DNA from: an uncultured Verrucomicrobiota bacterium
GTDB lineage: Bacteria; Verrucomicrobiota; Verrucomicrobiia; Limisphaerales; UBA8199
Reading direction: 5' to 3'
Length of the DNA stretch: 32,118 nucleotides
Assembly: GCA_903873945.1 (NCBI GenBank)
Contig: CAIQQM010000302.1
Location: 1 to 32,118 of the forward strand
In this document: positions 23,873 through 32,078 of the stretch, piece by piece
Layout: every line of letters starts with the position of its first letter
Numbering within the stretch: the first letter of the stretch is position 1
Made by a program: the position numbers and the translations under genes
The notes under the pieces: model-generated
What the model saw: the letters and a program-made list of their open reading frames with translations, nothing else
The model's database searches: none
What the model was told of the DNA's origin: nothing

Positions 23873-26533
23873 GTGAATGACGAACGGCCCAGTCCTGACG
23901 TTCTGCTTGGCGCGATCCAGCGTGACGAGGCCAGGCAGCGATGCGGCCGGCTCAAAGTCTTTCTCGGCATGTGCGCTGGCGTGGGGAAGACCTTCGCCAT
24001 GCTGGAAGCGGCGCGGCGCGAACTCGCTGCGGGGCGCGATGTCGTTATTGGTTACGTCGAGACTCACGGGCGCAAGGAAACCGACGCCCTCGCGCAAGGT
24101 TTGCCTCAGCTTCCACGCCAACAGCTTGATTATCGTGGTGTGACGATGACCGAGTTGGACCTTGACGCCGTTTTATCGCGCCGCCCACAACTCGCCATCG
24201 TGGATGAACTGGCGCACACCAACGTTCCCGGCGCGCGTCATCCGAAACGCTGGCAGGACGTGGCCGAACTTCTCGACGCCGGCATTGATGTTCTCACCAC
24301 CCTGAACGTGCAGCATGTTGAAAGTCGCGCCAACACGGTGCGGCAGGTCACCGGCGCGGAGATTCGGGAAACCGTGCCGGACAGCGTCCTCGACAGCGCG
24401 GTGTTGGAACTGGTGGACCTCCCCCCCGCCGAACTGGTCCAGCGTCTGTGTGAAGGCAAGGTGTATTTGCCCGACCGCGCTGCGGCGGCCGCACAGAATT
24501 TTTTTCGCGAGGGCAACCTCGCCGCCTTGCGGGAACTCGCCTTGCGCCTGGTTGCTGACCATGTGGGCGTGGACACGCGCGAGTTTCGGGAGACGCAGGC
24601 GAATGCCGGCCCGTGGAAGACGGCTCACTGCCTGCTTCTCGGGGTTGGTCCAAGTCCGTTTTCCGAACAGCTCATCTGCTGGACGCGCCACATGGCGGAC
24701 GGGCTGCGTTGCCGCTGGCTGGTTGTGCATGTCGAAAGCTCACGCGCGCTCACTTCCTCCGCTCAAGCGCAACTGGAAAGGAATCTGGCCACGGCTCGCG
24801 AACTTGGCGCAGAAGTCTTCACCACCACGGATGACGATCTTGTGCGTGGATTGTTGCGCGTCGGCCGCCAGCAGAACGCGACACAAATCATCGTCGGCAA
24901 ACCCGCCGGCAGGGGCTGGTTGGAGTGGATGCGCGGCGACCGCTTGCTGCGGCGACTCGCGAGGGAGAGCGGCGACATTGATTTGCAGGTTGTCCGCGCG
25001 GAGAAAAGTGACGGTGCGGCGATGGGCCGCGTCTGGCTGCCGGTGCTGGCTTCAGGCTTTCAACAATACTTGTTTGCCATCGCAATCGTCGCCGTCACAG
25101 GCCTTCTAAATCTGGGACTGATGGCGTTGTCCGGGCCGCGCGTGCCGGGCTTGGTGTTTCTGCTAGCCGTCGTGTTGGTGGCGTTGAAGGTGGGCCGTGG
25201 TCCGGTCCTGCTGGCGGGCGCAATCAGCGCGCTAGCTTGGGACTTCTTCTACCTGCCGCCGCGTTTCACGTTCCGCATCCAGAAGCTGGAGGACGCCATT
25301 CTGTTCGCGCTCTACTTCGTGGTCGCCATTGTGCTGGGCCAGTTGGTAGCGCGGATTCGTGCACAGGAGCAGGCGGAACGCCGCCGCGAAGAACGGGCCG
25401 TCGCGCTCTATGAGTTCACCCGCGATTTGGCCGAAGCGGCTTCCCGTGACGAAGTTGTTTGGCATCTCGTTTCCCAGGTCAACCGCGTTTTCCACGCGCC
25501 GGTCGCAGTCCTGTTTTCGCCGAACGACAAACTCGCTCCGCACCCGGATGGCTCGCTGTCGCTTTCTGAAAAGGAACTTGGCGTAGCCGATTGGGCGTTT
25601 CGTCAGCGTAAAGCCGCCGGACATTTCACCGACAATCTGCCAGGCGCAGAGGCATTTCACCTGCCGCTTTTCACGGACCGAAAGGCGTTCGGTGTTTTGG
25701 CGGTAAAGCTGCCGGACAAGAATCTTACGCTGGCCCAGCGCGACTTGCTCGAAACTTTCGCGCGACAAGCGGCGTTGATTCTCGACCGCATTGAGCTGCG
25801 CACGGCTGCCGAGCAAGCTCGGCTGCTTTCGGAGTCGGAAAAGTTCAGCCGCACGCTCTTGAATTCCATCTCACACGAATTGCGCACGCCTCTGGCCGCC
25901 AGCACCAGCGCCGCCTCGGTACTCGCGAGTGCTGATGCGGTGACGCCAGGGCAACAGCGGGCATTGATAGGCGAAATCCTCGAAGCGAACGGCAGGCTGA
26001 ATCGCATCGTCGGCAACCTCCTCGACGTGGCGCGGCTCGAATCGGGCAAGGTCCGCCCGCATCTGGACTGGCACGATGCGCGCGACCTGGTGCAAACCAC
26101 TTTGCGCGAGTTGCAGCGTGAACTCGCAGCCCATCCGGTGAAGCTCGAAATGCCCGCTGCGCCCCTGCTGGTCCGGTTGGATTTCTCCCTGGTGCAACAC
26201 ACCCTCGGCAATCTGCTTCTCAATGCAGCCAACCACACGCCGGCCGGAACACTCGTCGAAGTGCAAGCACAGCTTGCGGACGACTGCTTGCTCCTGACGG
26301 TCGCGGATCGCGGGCCAGGAATCCCGGTGGAATGGCTGCCGCGCATTTTTGACAAGTTTTTCCGCGCTCCCAACGCTCCCACTGGTGGCAGTGGCCTCGG
26401 TCTCACCATCGTCAAAGGCTTTGTGGAGGCTCACGGCGGAACCGTGAGCGCCAGCAATCGTCCCGGCGGTGGTGCGATCTTCAGCATGCGCCTGCCTCAA
26501 CCGGACAAACCCCCAACCGTTGAACCGGGATAA
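23873..26533 (+). CDS. kdpD: Sensor histidine kinase KdpD
   Basis: The 886-residue kinase senses K+ limitation or turgor. It has an N-terminal KdpD domain with a P-loop ('GMCAGVGKTFAML', ~32-44), a UspA-like part ('QNATQIIVGKPAGRGWLEW'), four membrane segments (~395-490: 'YLFAIAIVAVTGLLNLGLMA', 'VPGLVFLLAVVLVALKVG', 'PVLLAGAISALAWDFFYLP', 'DAILFALYFVVAIVLGQL'), a GAF-type region, and HisKA with H668 ('SISHELRTPLAA'). The HATPase_c domain has 'NLLLNAANHTPAGT', 'ADRGPGIP' and 'GGSGLGLTIVKGFVEAHGG'. The start is GTG at 23873 (VNDERPSPDVLL). It overlaps kdpE by one base (TAATG). The length is normal and the domain set complete. Confidence 0.96.
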   Translation: MNDERPSPDVLLGAIQRDEARQRCGRLKVFLGMCAGVGKTFAMLEAARRELAAGRDVVIGYVETHGRKETDALAQGLPQLPRQQLDYRGVTMTELDLDAVLSRRPQLAIVDELAHTNVPGARHPKRWQDVAELLDAGIDVLTTLNVQHVESRANTVRQVTGAEIRETVPDSVLDSAVLELVDLPPAELVQRLCEGKVYLPDRAAAAAQNFFREGNLAALRELALRLVADHVGVDTREFRETQANAGPWKTAHCLLLGVGPSPFSEQLICWTRHMADGLRCRWLVVHVESSRALTSSAQAQLERNLATARELGAEVFTTTDDDLVRGLLRVGRQQNATQIIVGKPAGRGWLEWMRGDRLLRRLARESGDIDLQVVRAEKSDGAAMGRVWLPVLASGFQQYLFAIAIVAVTGLLNLGLMALSGPRVPGLVFLLAVVLVALKVGRGPVLLAGAISALAWDFFYLPPRFTFRIQKLEDAILFALYFVVAIVLGQLVARIRAQEQAERRREERAVALYEFTRDLAEAASRDEVVWHLVSQVNRVFHAPVAVLFSPNDKLAPHPDGSLSLSEKELGVADWAFRQRKAAGHFTDNLPGAEAFHLPLFTDRKAFGVLAVKLPDKNLTLAQRDLLETFARQAALILDRIELRTAAEQARLLSESEKFSRTLLNSISHELRTPLAASTSAASVLASADAVTPGQQRALIGEILEANGRLNRIVGNLLDVARLESGKVRPHLDWHDARDLVQTTLRELQRELAAHPVKLEMPAAPLLVRLDFSLVQHTLGNLLLNAANHTPAGTLVEVQAQLADDCLLLTVADRGPGIPVEWLPRIFDKFFRAPNAPTGGSGLGLTIVKGFVEAHGGTVSASNRPGGGAIFSMRLPQPDKPPTVEPG

Positions 26534-27240
26534 TGCAACAGGAAACCACCAGAATTCCTCAGGTTGCGCTCATCATTGATGATGAACCACAGATTCGTCG
26601 CCTCTTGCGCGTCACGCTTGAAGCCAACGGTTATCGTGTTTTTGATGCCGCCACCGGGCAGGACGGACTCGTGCAGGCCGCTCAGCGTCGGCCTGATGTC
26701 ATTCTGCTCGACTTGGGCCTTCCCGATCTCGAAGGAGCGCAGGTGCTCAAACGGCTGCGCGAATGGACTCAGTCACCGGTCATTATCCTGAGCGTTCGCG
26801 ACCATGAAGACGATAAGGTCGCCGCGCTTGACGCCGGTGCGGATGATTATGTGACCAAGCCCTTCAATAGCGCCGAGCTGCTCGCGCGCCTGCGCGCTGC
26901 GTTACGCCACACGCAACCGCAAGGCGTTGATGCAATTTTTCATGCCGGCAATTTGGAAGTGGATTTGGCCAGACGGCTTGTGCGCAAGTCTGGCGAAGAA
27001 GTAAAACTCACCCCCATTGAGTATTCTTTGCTCAGGCTGCTCGTCACTCACGCTGGCAAAGTGCTCACGCATCGCCAGCTCTTGACCGAGGTTTGGGGAG
27101 CAAAAGCGACTGAACAAACGCATTACCTTAGAGTCCACATCGCGCATTTGCGGGAGAAGCTGGAAGCCAATCCCTCCGCGCCGGAACTGATCATTACCGA
27201 GCCTGCCGTCGGCTACCGGCTCTTGCTCAAGAATTATTGA
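26533..27240 (+). CDS. kdpE: Response regulator KdpE
   Basis: The 235-residue OmpR/PhoB-family regulator has a receiver domain (acidic pair D16-D17, phospho-acceptor D60 in 'VILLDLGLPD', a lysine in 'YVTKPF') and a C-terminal winged helix ('VKLTPIEYSLLRLLVTHAGK', 'LTHRQLLTEVWG', 'HYLRVHIAHLREKLE'). Phosphorylated by KdpD, it activates the kdp operon; here the candidate direct-repeat site at 18727-18743 is a plausible target. The start overlaps the kdpD stop by one base, so the pair is coupled. Confidence 0.96.
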   Translation: MQQETTRIPQVALIIDDEPQIRRLLRVTLEANGYRVFDAATGQDGLVQAAQRRPDVILLDLGLPDLEGAQVLKRLREWTQSPVIILSVRDHEDDKVAALDAGADDYVTKPFNSAELLARLRAALRHTQPQGVDAIFHAGNLEVDLARRLVRKSGEEVKLTPIEYSLLRLLVTHAGKVLTHRQLLTEVWGAKATEQTHYLRVHIAHLREKLEANPSAPELIITEPAVGYRLLLKNY

Positions 27241-27341
27241 TAAAGCGGCATCCCATCATCCCCGCTACCAAGCACCTCTGAGCGGCCCTATCCGCTGGAC
27301 GCGACTACGGCGGCGGCAATATGCCTACACTGAATTATTGA

Positions 27342-27386
27342 ATTTGCTTTTTGGCGCCCCTCGACATTGTACGTTACGCGGGTGAA
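27342..27386 (+). repeat. Dispersed ~45-bp repeat (type R, copy 2)
   Basis: ATTTGCTTTTTGGCGCCCC opens this copy and it ends ACGTTACGCGGGTGAA. It ends on the first base of the ATG of the HAD hydrolase gene, so the repeat supplies the sequence (GCGGGTGA) in front of the start codon. It differs from copy 1 at two positions. Confidence 0.9.
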
Positions 27387-28021
27387 TGATTAAGAGCTAC
27401 AAACACATCATCTGGGATTGGAACGGGACGATATTTTGCGATGTCGATCTCGGGATCGAAATCATGAACGGGCTGCTGCATCAACGCAATCTTCCCCTGC
27501 TCACGAGTCTATCCTATCGCGACCTGTTTACGATCCCGGTTAAAGACTACTACGCCCGCCTCGGCTTCGATTTTGCGAAAGAGCCCTTTGAAATCGTCGG
27601 GAAGCTCTGGATGGATGAATACGAGCGGCGCAAGTTCGAGTGCGGCCTGTATGATGGAATTCTCGGAGTCCTGGACAGCATCCAGCGGCTCGGGATCGGT
27701 CAGTCAATTCTTTCCGCCTACTCCCAGCACACCTTGGATCAGATGGTGGACCATTATGGTCTCCGGAAGTATTTCACCCATATTGCCGGACTGGATAATA
27801 TTTATGCCGCCAGCAAGCTTCATCTGGGACAGGATCTCATCGAACGGCTGGGCGTTGGAAAACAGGAAGCGGTGGTCGTAGGCGATACCGAACATGATTA
27901 TGAAGTGGCTCGCGCCATGAACGCCGATTGCATTCTCATTGCCAACGGACATCAAAGCAAAACCAGGCTGCAAGCGCCCGGAGTTCCTGTTTTGGATGAC
28001 GTCAGGAGCCTGGTCCATTGA
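27386..28021 (+). CDS. HAD-superfamily hydrolase (phosphatase-like)
   Basis: The 211-residue product has HAD motif I with nucleophile D11 in 'IIWDWNGTIF' (position +2 is Asn instead of the general Asp, a common variant), motif II in 'QSILSAYS' with Ser, and motif IV 'VVVGDTEHDYEVA'. Motif III lysine is probably in 'AASKLHLGQDLIE'. A cap region with helices at ~20-95 fits a subfamily I (phosphoglycolate phosphatase-like) enzyme; the substrate is unknown. The start codon touches repeat R2 and repeat R3 begins 11 bases after the stop, so the gene has a cassette-like setting. There is no cotranscribed neighbour on the right. Confidence 0.88.
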   Translation: MIKSYKHIIWDWNGTIFCDVDLGIEIMNGLLHQRNLPLLTSLSYRDLFTIPVKDYYARLGFDFAKEPFEIVGKLWMDEYERRKFECGLYDGILGVLDSIQRLGIGQSILSAYSQHTLDQMVDHYGLRKYFTHIAGLDNIYAASKLHLGQDLIERLGVGKQEAVVVGDTEHDYEVARAMNADCILIANGHQSKTRLQAPGVPVLDDVRSLVH

Positions 28022-28031
28022 ACGGATAGAT

Positions 28032-28070
28032 CGCTTTTTGCGCCCCTCGACATTGCGCGCTACGCGGGTG
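28032..28070 (+). repeat. Dispersed repeat (type R, copy 3), shortened
   Basis: CGCTTTTTGCGCCCCTCGAC then ATTGCGCGCTACGCGGGTG. It is shortened at its 5' end and has single-base differences from the other copies. It is followed without gap by repeat S2. Confidence 0.85.
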
Positions 28071-28211
28071 ATGGTTTGCGGATTCCCTCTCCTGGGGGAC
28101 TTGAGTCGCTTGGGAAGCGACGAAAGGAATTCGCCGAAGGCGAAGGCCCGCCCGGGGCCGAGCGAGCGGGAGCGAGTGAGTCACTGGGATCAAGGGTGAG
28201 GGCGGACGTTG
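28071..28211 (+). repeat. Dispersed hairpin repeat (type S, copy 2), interrupted by 86 bp
   Basis: The flanks match 15534-15590, but at the right arm of the hairpin two bases are replaced by 86 bases (28100-28185). The inserted piece holds its own perfect hairpins: GTCGCTT-GGG-AAGCGAC (28105-28121), TTCGCC-GAA-GGCGAA (28130-28144) and AGTGA-G-TCACT (28175-28185). This looks like a repeat nested in a repeat, or a longer ancestral form of which copy 1 is a deletion. Confidence 0.75.
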
Positions 28212-28335
28212 AAGGCGGACGGCCGGGCCTAAATCCGCAATCCGTGGCTGAATTCGTGGTCCGGAACTGTGGCTCCGCCCCATCTCCTTTCGCAGCGCCG
28301 TAGGCGCGGCATCTTTGTAGCACCGATATTGATAT
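28212..28335 (+). repeat. Probable further dispersed repeat with GCGCC hairpin
   Basis: It contains GCGCC-GTA-GGCGC (28295-28307) and the text GTGGCTGAATTCGTGG and CATCTTTGTAGCACCG, which resemble multi-copy intergenic sequence of this phylum. No second copy is in the window, so the call rests on recollection and on context between S2 and R4. Confidence 0.35.
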
Positions 28336-29800
28336 TGCAGGAATTTGCTTTTTGGCGCCCCTCGACATTGTGCGCTATGCGCGGGCGAAGAGGGCGCGGC
28401 GATTGTGGTTTTGAGTAATTCATTTTCCGCTCGGCCTGTCGGCTGCGAAGTTCAGTCCGCTGTGCCTGGGCCGTGGACAGCCGCGTATTCGCGCGGGTCA
28501 AATCGAGATTAAGTGCCATTTGCAGGTGCGCACCCAACGCTTCGAGGGCTTCGCGCTCGGGGCGAGCCTGCTCCAGTTCACGACGAATGGTGTCCTGCAA
28601 TGCGCCGGCCTCGGCTTCCCGGTCGTGAATTTGCGAGAGACATTCGGCCAAGGAGACGAGGCGAGCAGCATGGTCGGCTTTGGCGACTTCGCGCTCAGCG
28701 GCTTTAAGCGTGGATTGAGATTCATTGACTTCGAGTTGAGCGCGCTTGTGAGTGAAGAAATTGAGACGCCGACGCACGCTGTTACGCTGCGAACTCACGC
28801 CGCGCTCTTTTTCCGCAAGCTCCTTCGTTTGTTGCTCAAACTGCTTCAAGTCAGCGGTAGCCTGCTGCGCGGCTGCCTGCAACTGCGCCAACATGGTTGC
28901 GGCAGCATCGCCAGCGGCACGCGCACGCGACTCGGCCTCGCGGAACAAGCCAAGCTGGTCCAGAAACAATTTCAACTCCACGAGGAGACGGTCGTTGAAC
29001 GCAACCTGGGCGCGCATGGCTTCCAACCGGCGGTGCTGCGGCAGAAACTCACTCAGATTATTGCGGACTTGGGTGGGGGTTTCGGGATCAAGGCCGAGCT
29101 CGAGGAAAAGGCGGATGAAGTCCTTGTTCTCTTTCAGTTCGTTGAAAATCTCGTTCACGCCGCCCTCGTCGAGATTCATCCGCAGTTGGTAGGCGAACAA
29201 CTCTGGATCGAGATGGCAGGATTCGAGATGCGCACGCCAGTCGCCTTGATTGGTTTCATGGACAATTTGGAGTTTGGGATGCGCCTTCGCGTGGGCGTTG
29301 AGCCAGTCGTAAAATGCCTCGTAAGATTTCACCGGCTCCGCGAGGCCCGCAACGGGAAGATCATCGAAGGATAGTTCGCGACTGGGGCGGAACGTGAAAA
29401 AGCGGCGGCGCAAATCACCGGTGCTGCGATCCAGTCCTTTCCAAGAAAGCACCTGCCCGACGACAAGCAATTCACGCGGTTCGTCGGACAGGAGCGAAGC
29501 AGAACCACGGTCATCGGTGATGTCCCATTCGGTGATGATGAAAGAAAGGTCACGCTCTTGAATATATTTCTCCAAGTCGCGTGCTCCGGCCGCGCTGCGC
29601 AAACCGAGAAATTGCCGCCGATTCGTCTGATAGGTCGAAAAGAAGAGGGTGAGCAACGAAGACTTGCCGACGCCGTTTTCAGCCCAAATCACCGAGTCCG
29701 CAGGGAGACCGTTTGGACCGCGAAAATCCAGCGTCAGCGCTGGGAAGCGTGCATCGTGATGACCGATGCCGGCGAAATGGAGGCGAGTGATGCGTGGCAT
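28229..29800 (-). pseudogene. SMC/MukB-like ATPase, truncated in the first coiled coil
   Basis: The 523-codon frame has an N-terminal ABC/SMC-type head half: 'DFRGPNGLPADSVIWAENGV', with the P-loop ENGVGKSS (41-48; the usual first Gly is Ala40), then 'TLFFSTYQTNRRQFLG'. A coiled-coil region rich in Leu, Glu, Arg and Ala spans about residues 265-455. The last ~60 residues (from about 462, NYSKPQ...) are translation of intergenic repeat R4 and its neighbours, not protein-like, so the authentic sequence ends near 28420. An SMC needs a return coiled coil and a second head half with the signature and Walker B, and those are missing. The gene follows the kite-like gene by 4 bases. It is broken by a rearrangement at the repeat. 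Confidence 0.75.
28343..28389 (+). repeat. Dispersed repeat (type R, copy 4)
   Basis: ATTTGCTTTTTGGCGCCCC then TCGACATTGTGCGCTATGCG, ending CGGGCGAA, with a 2-base insertion relative to copies 1 and 2. It lies at the breakpoint of the SMC-like gene. Confidence 0.9.
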
Positions 29801-29804
29801 GGCT

Positions 29805-30530
29805 TCAGGTGGAGGTGGCCGGCGCTGGTGTGCTCCGTATGAGTGTGAGCAGTTCGTGGGCTGCGTGATACTTCAGGCGGATGCGATAAGCGGTCGTGCC
29901 CTGATAAACGGAGTTCTCCTCGTCCACCACGCGCATGAGCCCCTGAGATTCGAGGAAGGCGAGCGCGTGCCGACACATGCCCGTCAACGACCGCGTGGAT
30001 TCCTTGCCGGCAGACGTTTCCATCGTCATGGCACGAGCCAACGCATCCCGCCAAGCCTGGCGTTCGGCTGAATCATCACTTTGAGTTTCAGCGGGCGATC
30101 TCGCGGCGTTGGCTTCGGCATACTTGCGAATGTATTCGGCGAGTTTCGCGGGCGTGATGTGGGCGGGCGCAACAGTGTCGTCCTGATCCAAGACGTCAGC
30201 CTTGGGAAAGCTGAACGCAGCGACGGCAACCTGAATCACGCCATGAAGCACGCGCTCCTGGGCGGACATGTTTTGCTTGTAATCATCGGCGGCGAGCCGA
30301 AACGGACTTCCCTCCGTAGCCGTGAGGAAGAAGCCGTTGCGCGTCGCATCCACGATCCGCATACCCAAACCCTCCGTGACGCCGTCCACGATGGCGCGAA
30401 ACTGTGAATCGGCTTCGTAACGCCCGAGCAGTTCGGCGTATTCCGTGGAAGTCCACGGCGTCTGCCGAGGGCGTAACGCATAGGCAATGAGTTTGCCGGC
30501 GTCATGGGCGATGGTAGCAAGGTTACTCAT
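29805..30530 (-). CDS. Putative kite-like (MukE/JetB-like) subunit of an SMC system
   Basis: The 241-residue product (MSNLATIAHDAGKLIAYALR onward) is helical, has a charged middle with low-complexity Ala/Asp/Glu ('EANAARSPAETQSDDSAERQ') and a C-terminal winged-helix-like part ('GMCRHALAFLESQGLMRVVD', 'STRSLTG', 'STPAPATST'). Its role is inferred from position: second gene of a kleisin-kite-SMC type operon. ATG 30530 overlaps the stop of the preceding gene by 4 bases (ATGA), which fixes the start; an upstream in-frame start at 30665 is rejected as it lies within that gene. I do not recognise the family by name. Confidence 0.55.
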   Translation of the reverse strand: MSNLATIAHDAGKLIAYALRPRQTPWTSTEYAELLGRYEADSQFRAIVDGVTEGLGMRIVDATRNGFFLTATEGSPFRLAADDYKQNMSAQERVLHGVIQVAVAAFSFPKADVLDQDDTVAPAHITPAKLAEYIRKYAEANAARSPAETQSDDSAERQAWRDALARAMTMETSAGKESTRSLTGMCRHALAFLESQGLMRVVDEENSVYQGTTAYRIRLKYHAAHELLTLIRSTPAPATST

Positions 30531-31948
30531 GTGCGGGAGAGAATCAGGTCGTCGCCAGCGAATCCGTCGTTGGCGAAAGATTGTCCGCCGTGCTCGACGC
30601 GAAACTGACGACGGTCGGCTGCCGCGCCAAACTGCTGCATGGACAGAAGCACGACGAGCCGACACGCGGGGTCAGGCAGAGTCAGTTCCCGGGCGGTGAC
30701 CAACAGTTCCGAGAGGCGACGCGGACTGGTCAGCGAGCCGCGCAAGAAGCGAGCGGAGGCTTCAAAATCCTCGCGGGCAAACGGGGGAGGATACTGGGTC
30801 ATCTCGGTGGTCGCCGGAAGATCCGTGTCCGCCTCAGCGGGCGTAACGATGACGGGTGGCGCGAGGAGTTTGCTCCAGAGCGCGTCCAGACCGATGACCG
30901 AGGGCGCATGAACGCCTGCCGCCGTGTTCAACGCGGAGGCAAAACGATCACGCGCTTCGGCACTGCGGGATTCCAGCCACGGCAGGAGCACGTCGGTTTC
31001 GAGATTGGGAAGCAAAGCGGCAGAAGGCCGACGAAGACGCTGGCGCGCGTGTTCGTCGCGAAACTGCTGGTTGGCGGTGAGCAGCAAGCGGTGAAGGTCA
31101 AGGTTTGTGCGTTCGGATTTCTCAATCTCATTAAGGAGTCGGGTGAGTTTTGTGAGGTCCGGGCCGCTGGCTTGATCCCGCCGGAGTTCAAGGCCGCGCC
31201 GGAGCTCGCGCTCCTTTTCCATGCGTTCACCAATCAACTTGAGCGCCTCATCAATCACCGGGAGAACTTGTCCAACCCAAGCTGCCTGTTCGACGTCGCG
31301 CCGCGCCACTTCAAGGCGCGTGCGAATATGCTCGGCATATTGCTTGGCGCGAATCTGCGCCTGATGCGCGATCTGGATGGCATCGTCGAGCCGGCCGCGT
31401 TCGGCCTGGTAGCGAAGAACGGCGGCGTCGGCTATGGCGGCGTCCTCCAAATCCAACCCGAGCATCGAGGTGTAGAGATTGATGGCCTCCTTGCTCGCGC
31501 GGAAGACACGTCCCTCCCCGTCCTCGGTGTGGCGTTCTTCCAGCAAAGCGTATTCAAATTCAAGCCAGCGAACTATGCCGCCCTCAAGAGTGGCATAGCG
31601 GGCGACAAATCGTTGGCGACGGCCTTTCTCATTCAACAAGGCATCGAAAATAATCTCAAGCAGGAGGCGCTCACGCTCGGGTGTCAGGTCCGGTTCGCTG
31701 GCGTAGAGAATTGGAGCAAGGGCAATCTGGATGTCGCGCCGTGTTGCCCCCGAACCGAAACCCATGCGGTCAATGACCGTGTCGAGGGTAACAAGGCAAA
31801 GCATCCGCAAATCATGCTGCGAGAGGTCGAGGTCGCGCTGAGACTTGTTGGCTTCCAAATCGAGAATGGGCGCGGGCGCGATGAGACTGCGCGTACGGCG
31901 AGCGACAGCTTCACCCAATTCGCGCAATTCAAGAGTTCCGCCTTTCAT
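30527..31948 (-). CDS. Putative kleisin-like (MukF/JetA-like) subunit of an SMC system
   Basis: The 473-residue product has an N-terminal helical/winged-helix-like part ('LRELGEAVARRTRSLIAPAP', 'LLEIIFDALLNEKGRRQRFV', 'WLEFEYALLEERHTEDGEGR', 'EAINLYTSMLGLDLEDAAIA'), followed by a long coiled coil (~205-300, 'QIRAKQYAEHIRTRLEVARR' and 'RMEKERELRRGLELRRDQAS') and a C-terminal part. This layout resembles MukF/MksF and the JetA proteins of Wadjet systems, but the assignment is by overall shape and gene order, not by a diagnostic motif. ATG 31948 is the only usable start: an in-frame stop lies at 31988-31990, inside the adjacent IS end. Its true 5' end or promoter may therefore have been cut off. 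Confidence 0.55.
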   Translation of the reverse strand: MKGGTLELRELGEAVARRTRSLIAPAPILDLEANKSQRDLDLSQHDLRMLCLVTLDTVIDRMGFGSGATRRDIQIALAPILYASEPDLTPERERLLLEIIFDALLNEKGRRQRFVARYATLEGGIVRWLEFEYALLEERHTEDGEGRVFRASKEAINLYTSMLGLDLEDAAIADAAVLRYQAERGRLDDAIQIAHQAQIRAKQYAEHIRTRLEVARRDVEQAAWVGQVLPVIDEALKLIGERMEKERELRRGLELRRDQASGPDLTKLTRLLNEIEKSERTNLDLHRLLLTANQQFRDEHARQRLRRPSAALLPNLETDVLLPWLESRSAEARDRFASALNTAAGVHAPSVIGLDALWSKLLAPPVIVTPAEADTDLPATTEMTQYPPPFAREDFEASARFLRGSLTSPRRLSELLVTARELTLPDPACRLVVLLSMQQFGAAADRRQFRVEHGGQSFANDGFAGDDLILSRT

Positions 31949-31985
31949 GGCGGTCGGCCCGAATTCCCGAGTCTCAGCTGTCAGC

Positions 31986-32030
31986 GGTCAGTGAAAACCA
32001 GCCAGTAAGGGTCGAATGAAAACCAGCCAC
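31986..32030 (+). repeat. Tandem ~21-bp terminal repeats of the IS end
   Basis: The core TGAAAACCAGCCA occurs at 31992-32004 and 32017-32029, preceded in both cases by GGTC. These are candidate transposase-binding sites. Confidence 0.8.
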
Positions 32031-32078
32031 TTGAGGTGATTATTGCGTCGGATGCGGCGAAGGCCGCAGATAGGCGCG

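Larger units (their letters stand above)
28022..28390. other. Repeat mosaic without genes
   Basis: The region contains R3, S2, a further structured repeat (28212-28335) and R4 in a row. No coding region is supported except the non-homologous C-terminal read-through of the SMC gene from the other strand. Confidence 0.75.

Noticed and set aside
27342..28389. CRISPR array or integron attC array as explanation for the R repeats
   Set aside because: Spacing is irregular (about 650 and 270 bases), one spacer is a full gene, no cas or integrase gene is visible, and attC core sites are missing.
30581..32008. 475-codon open frame antisense to the kleisin-like gene
   Set aside because: The minus-strand set has ATGA overlaps and coherent coiled-coil character; the plus-strand product is compositionally biased and lacks helix periodicity.
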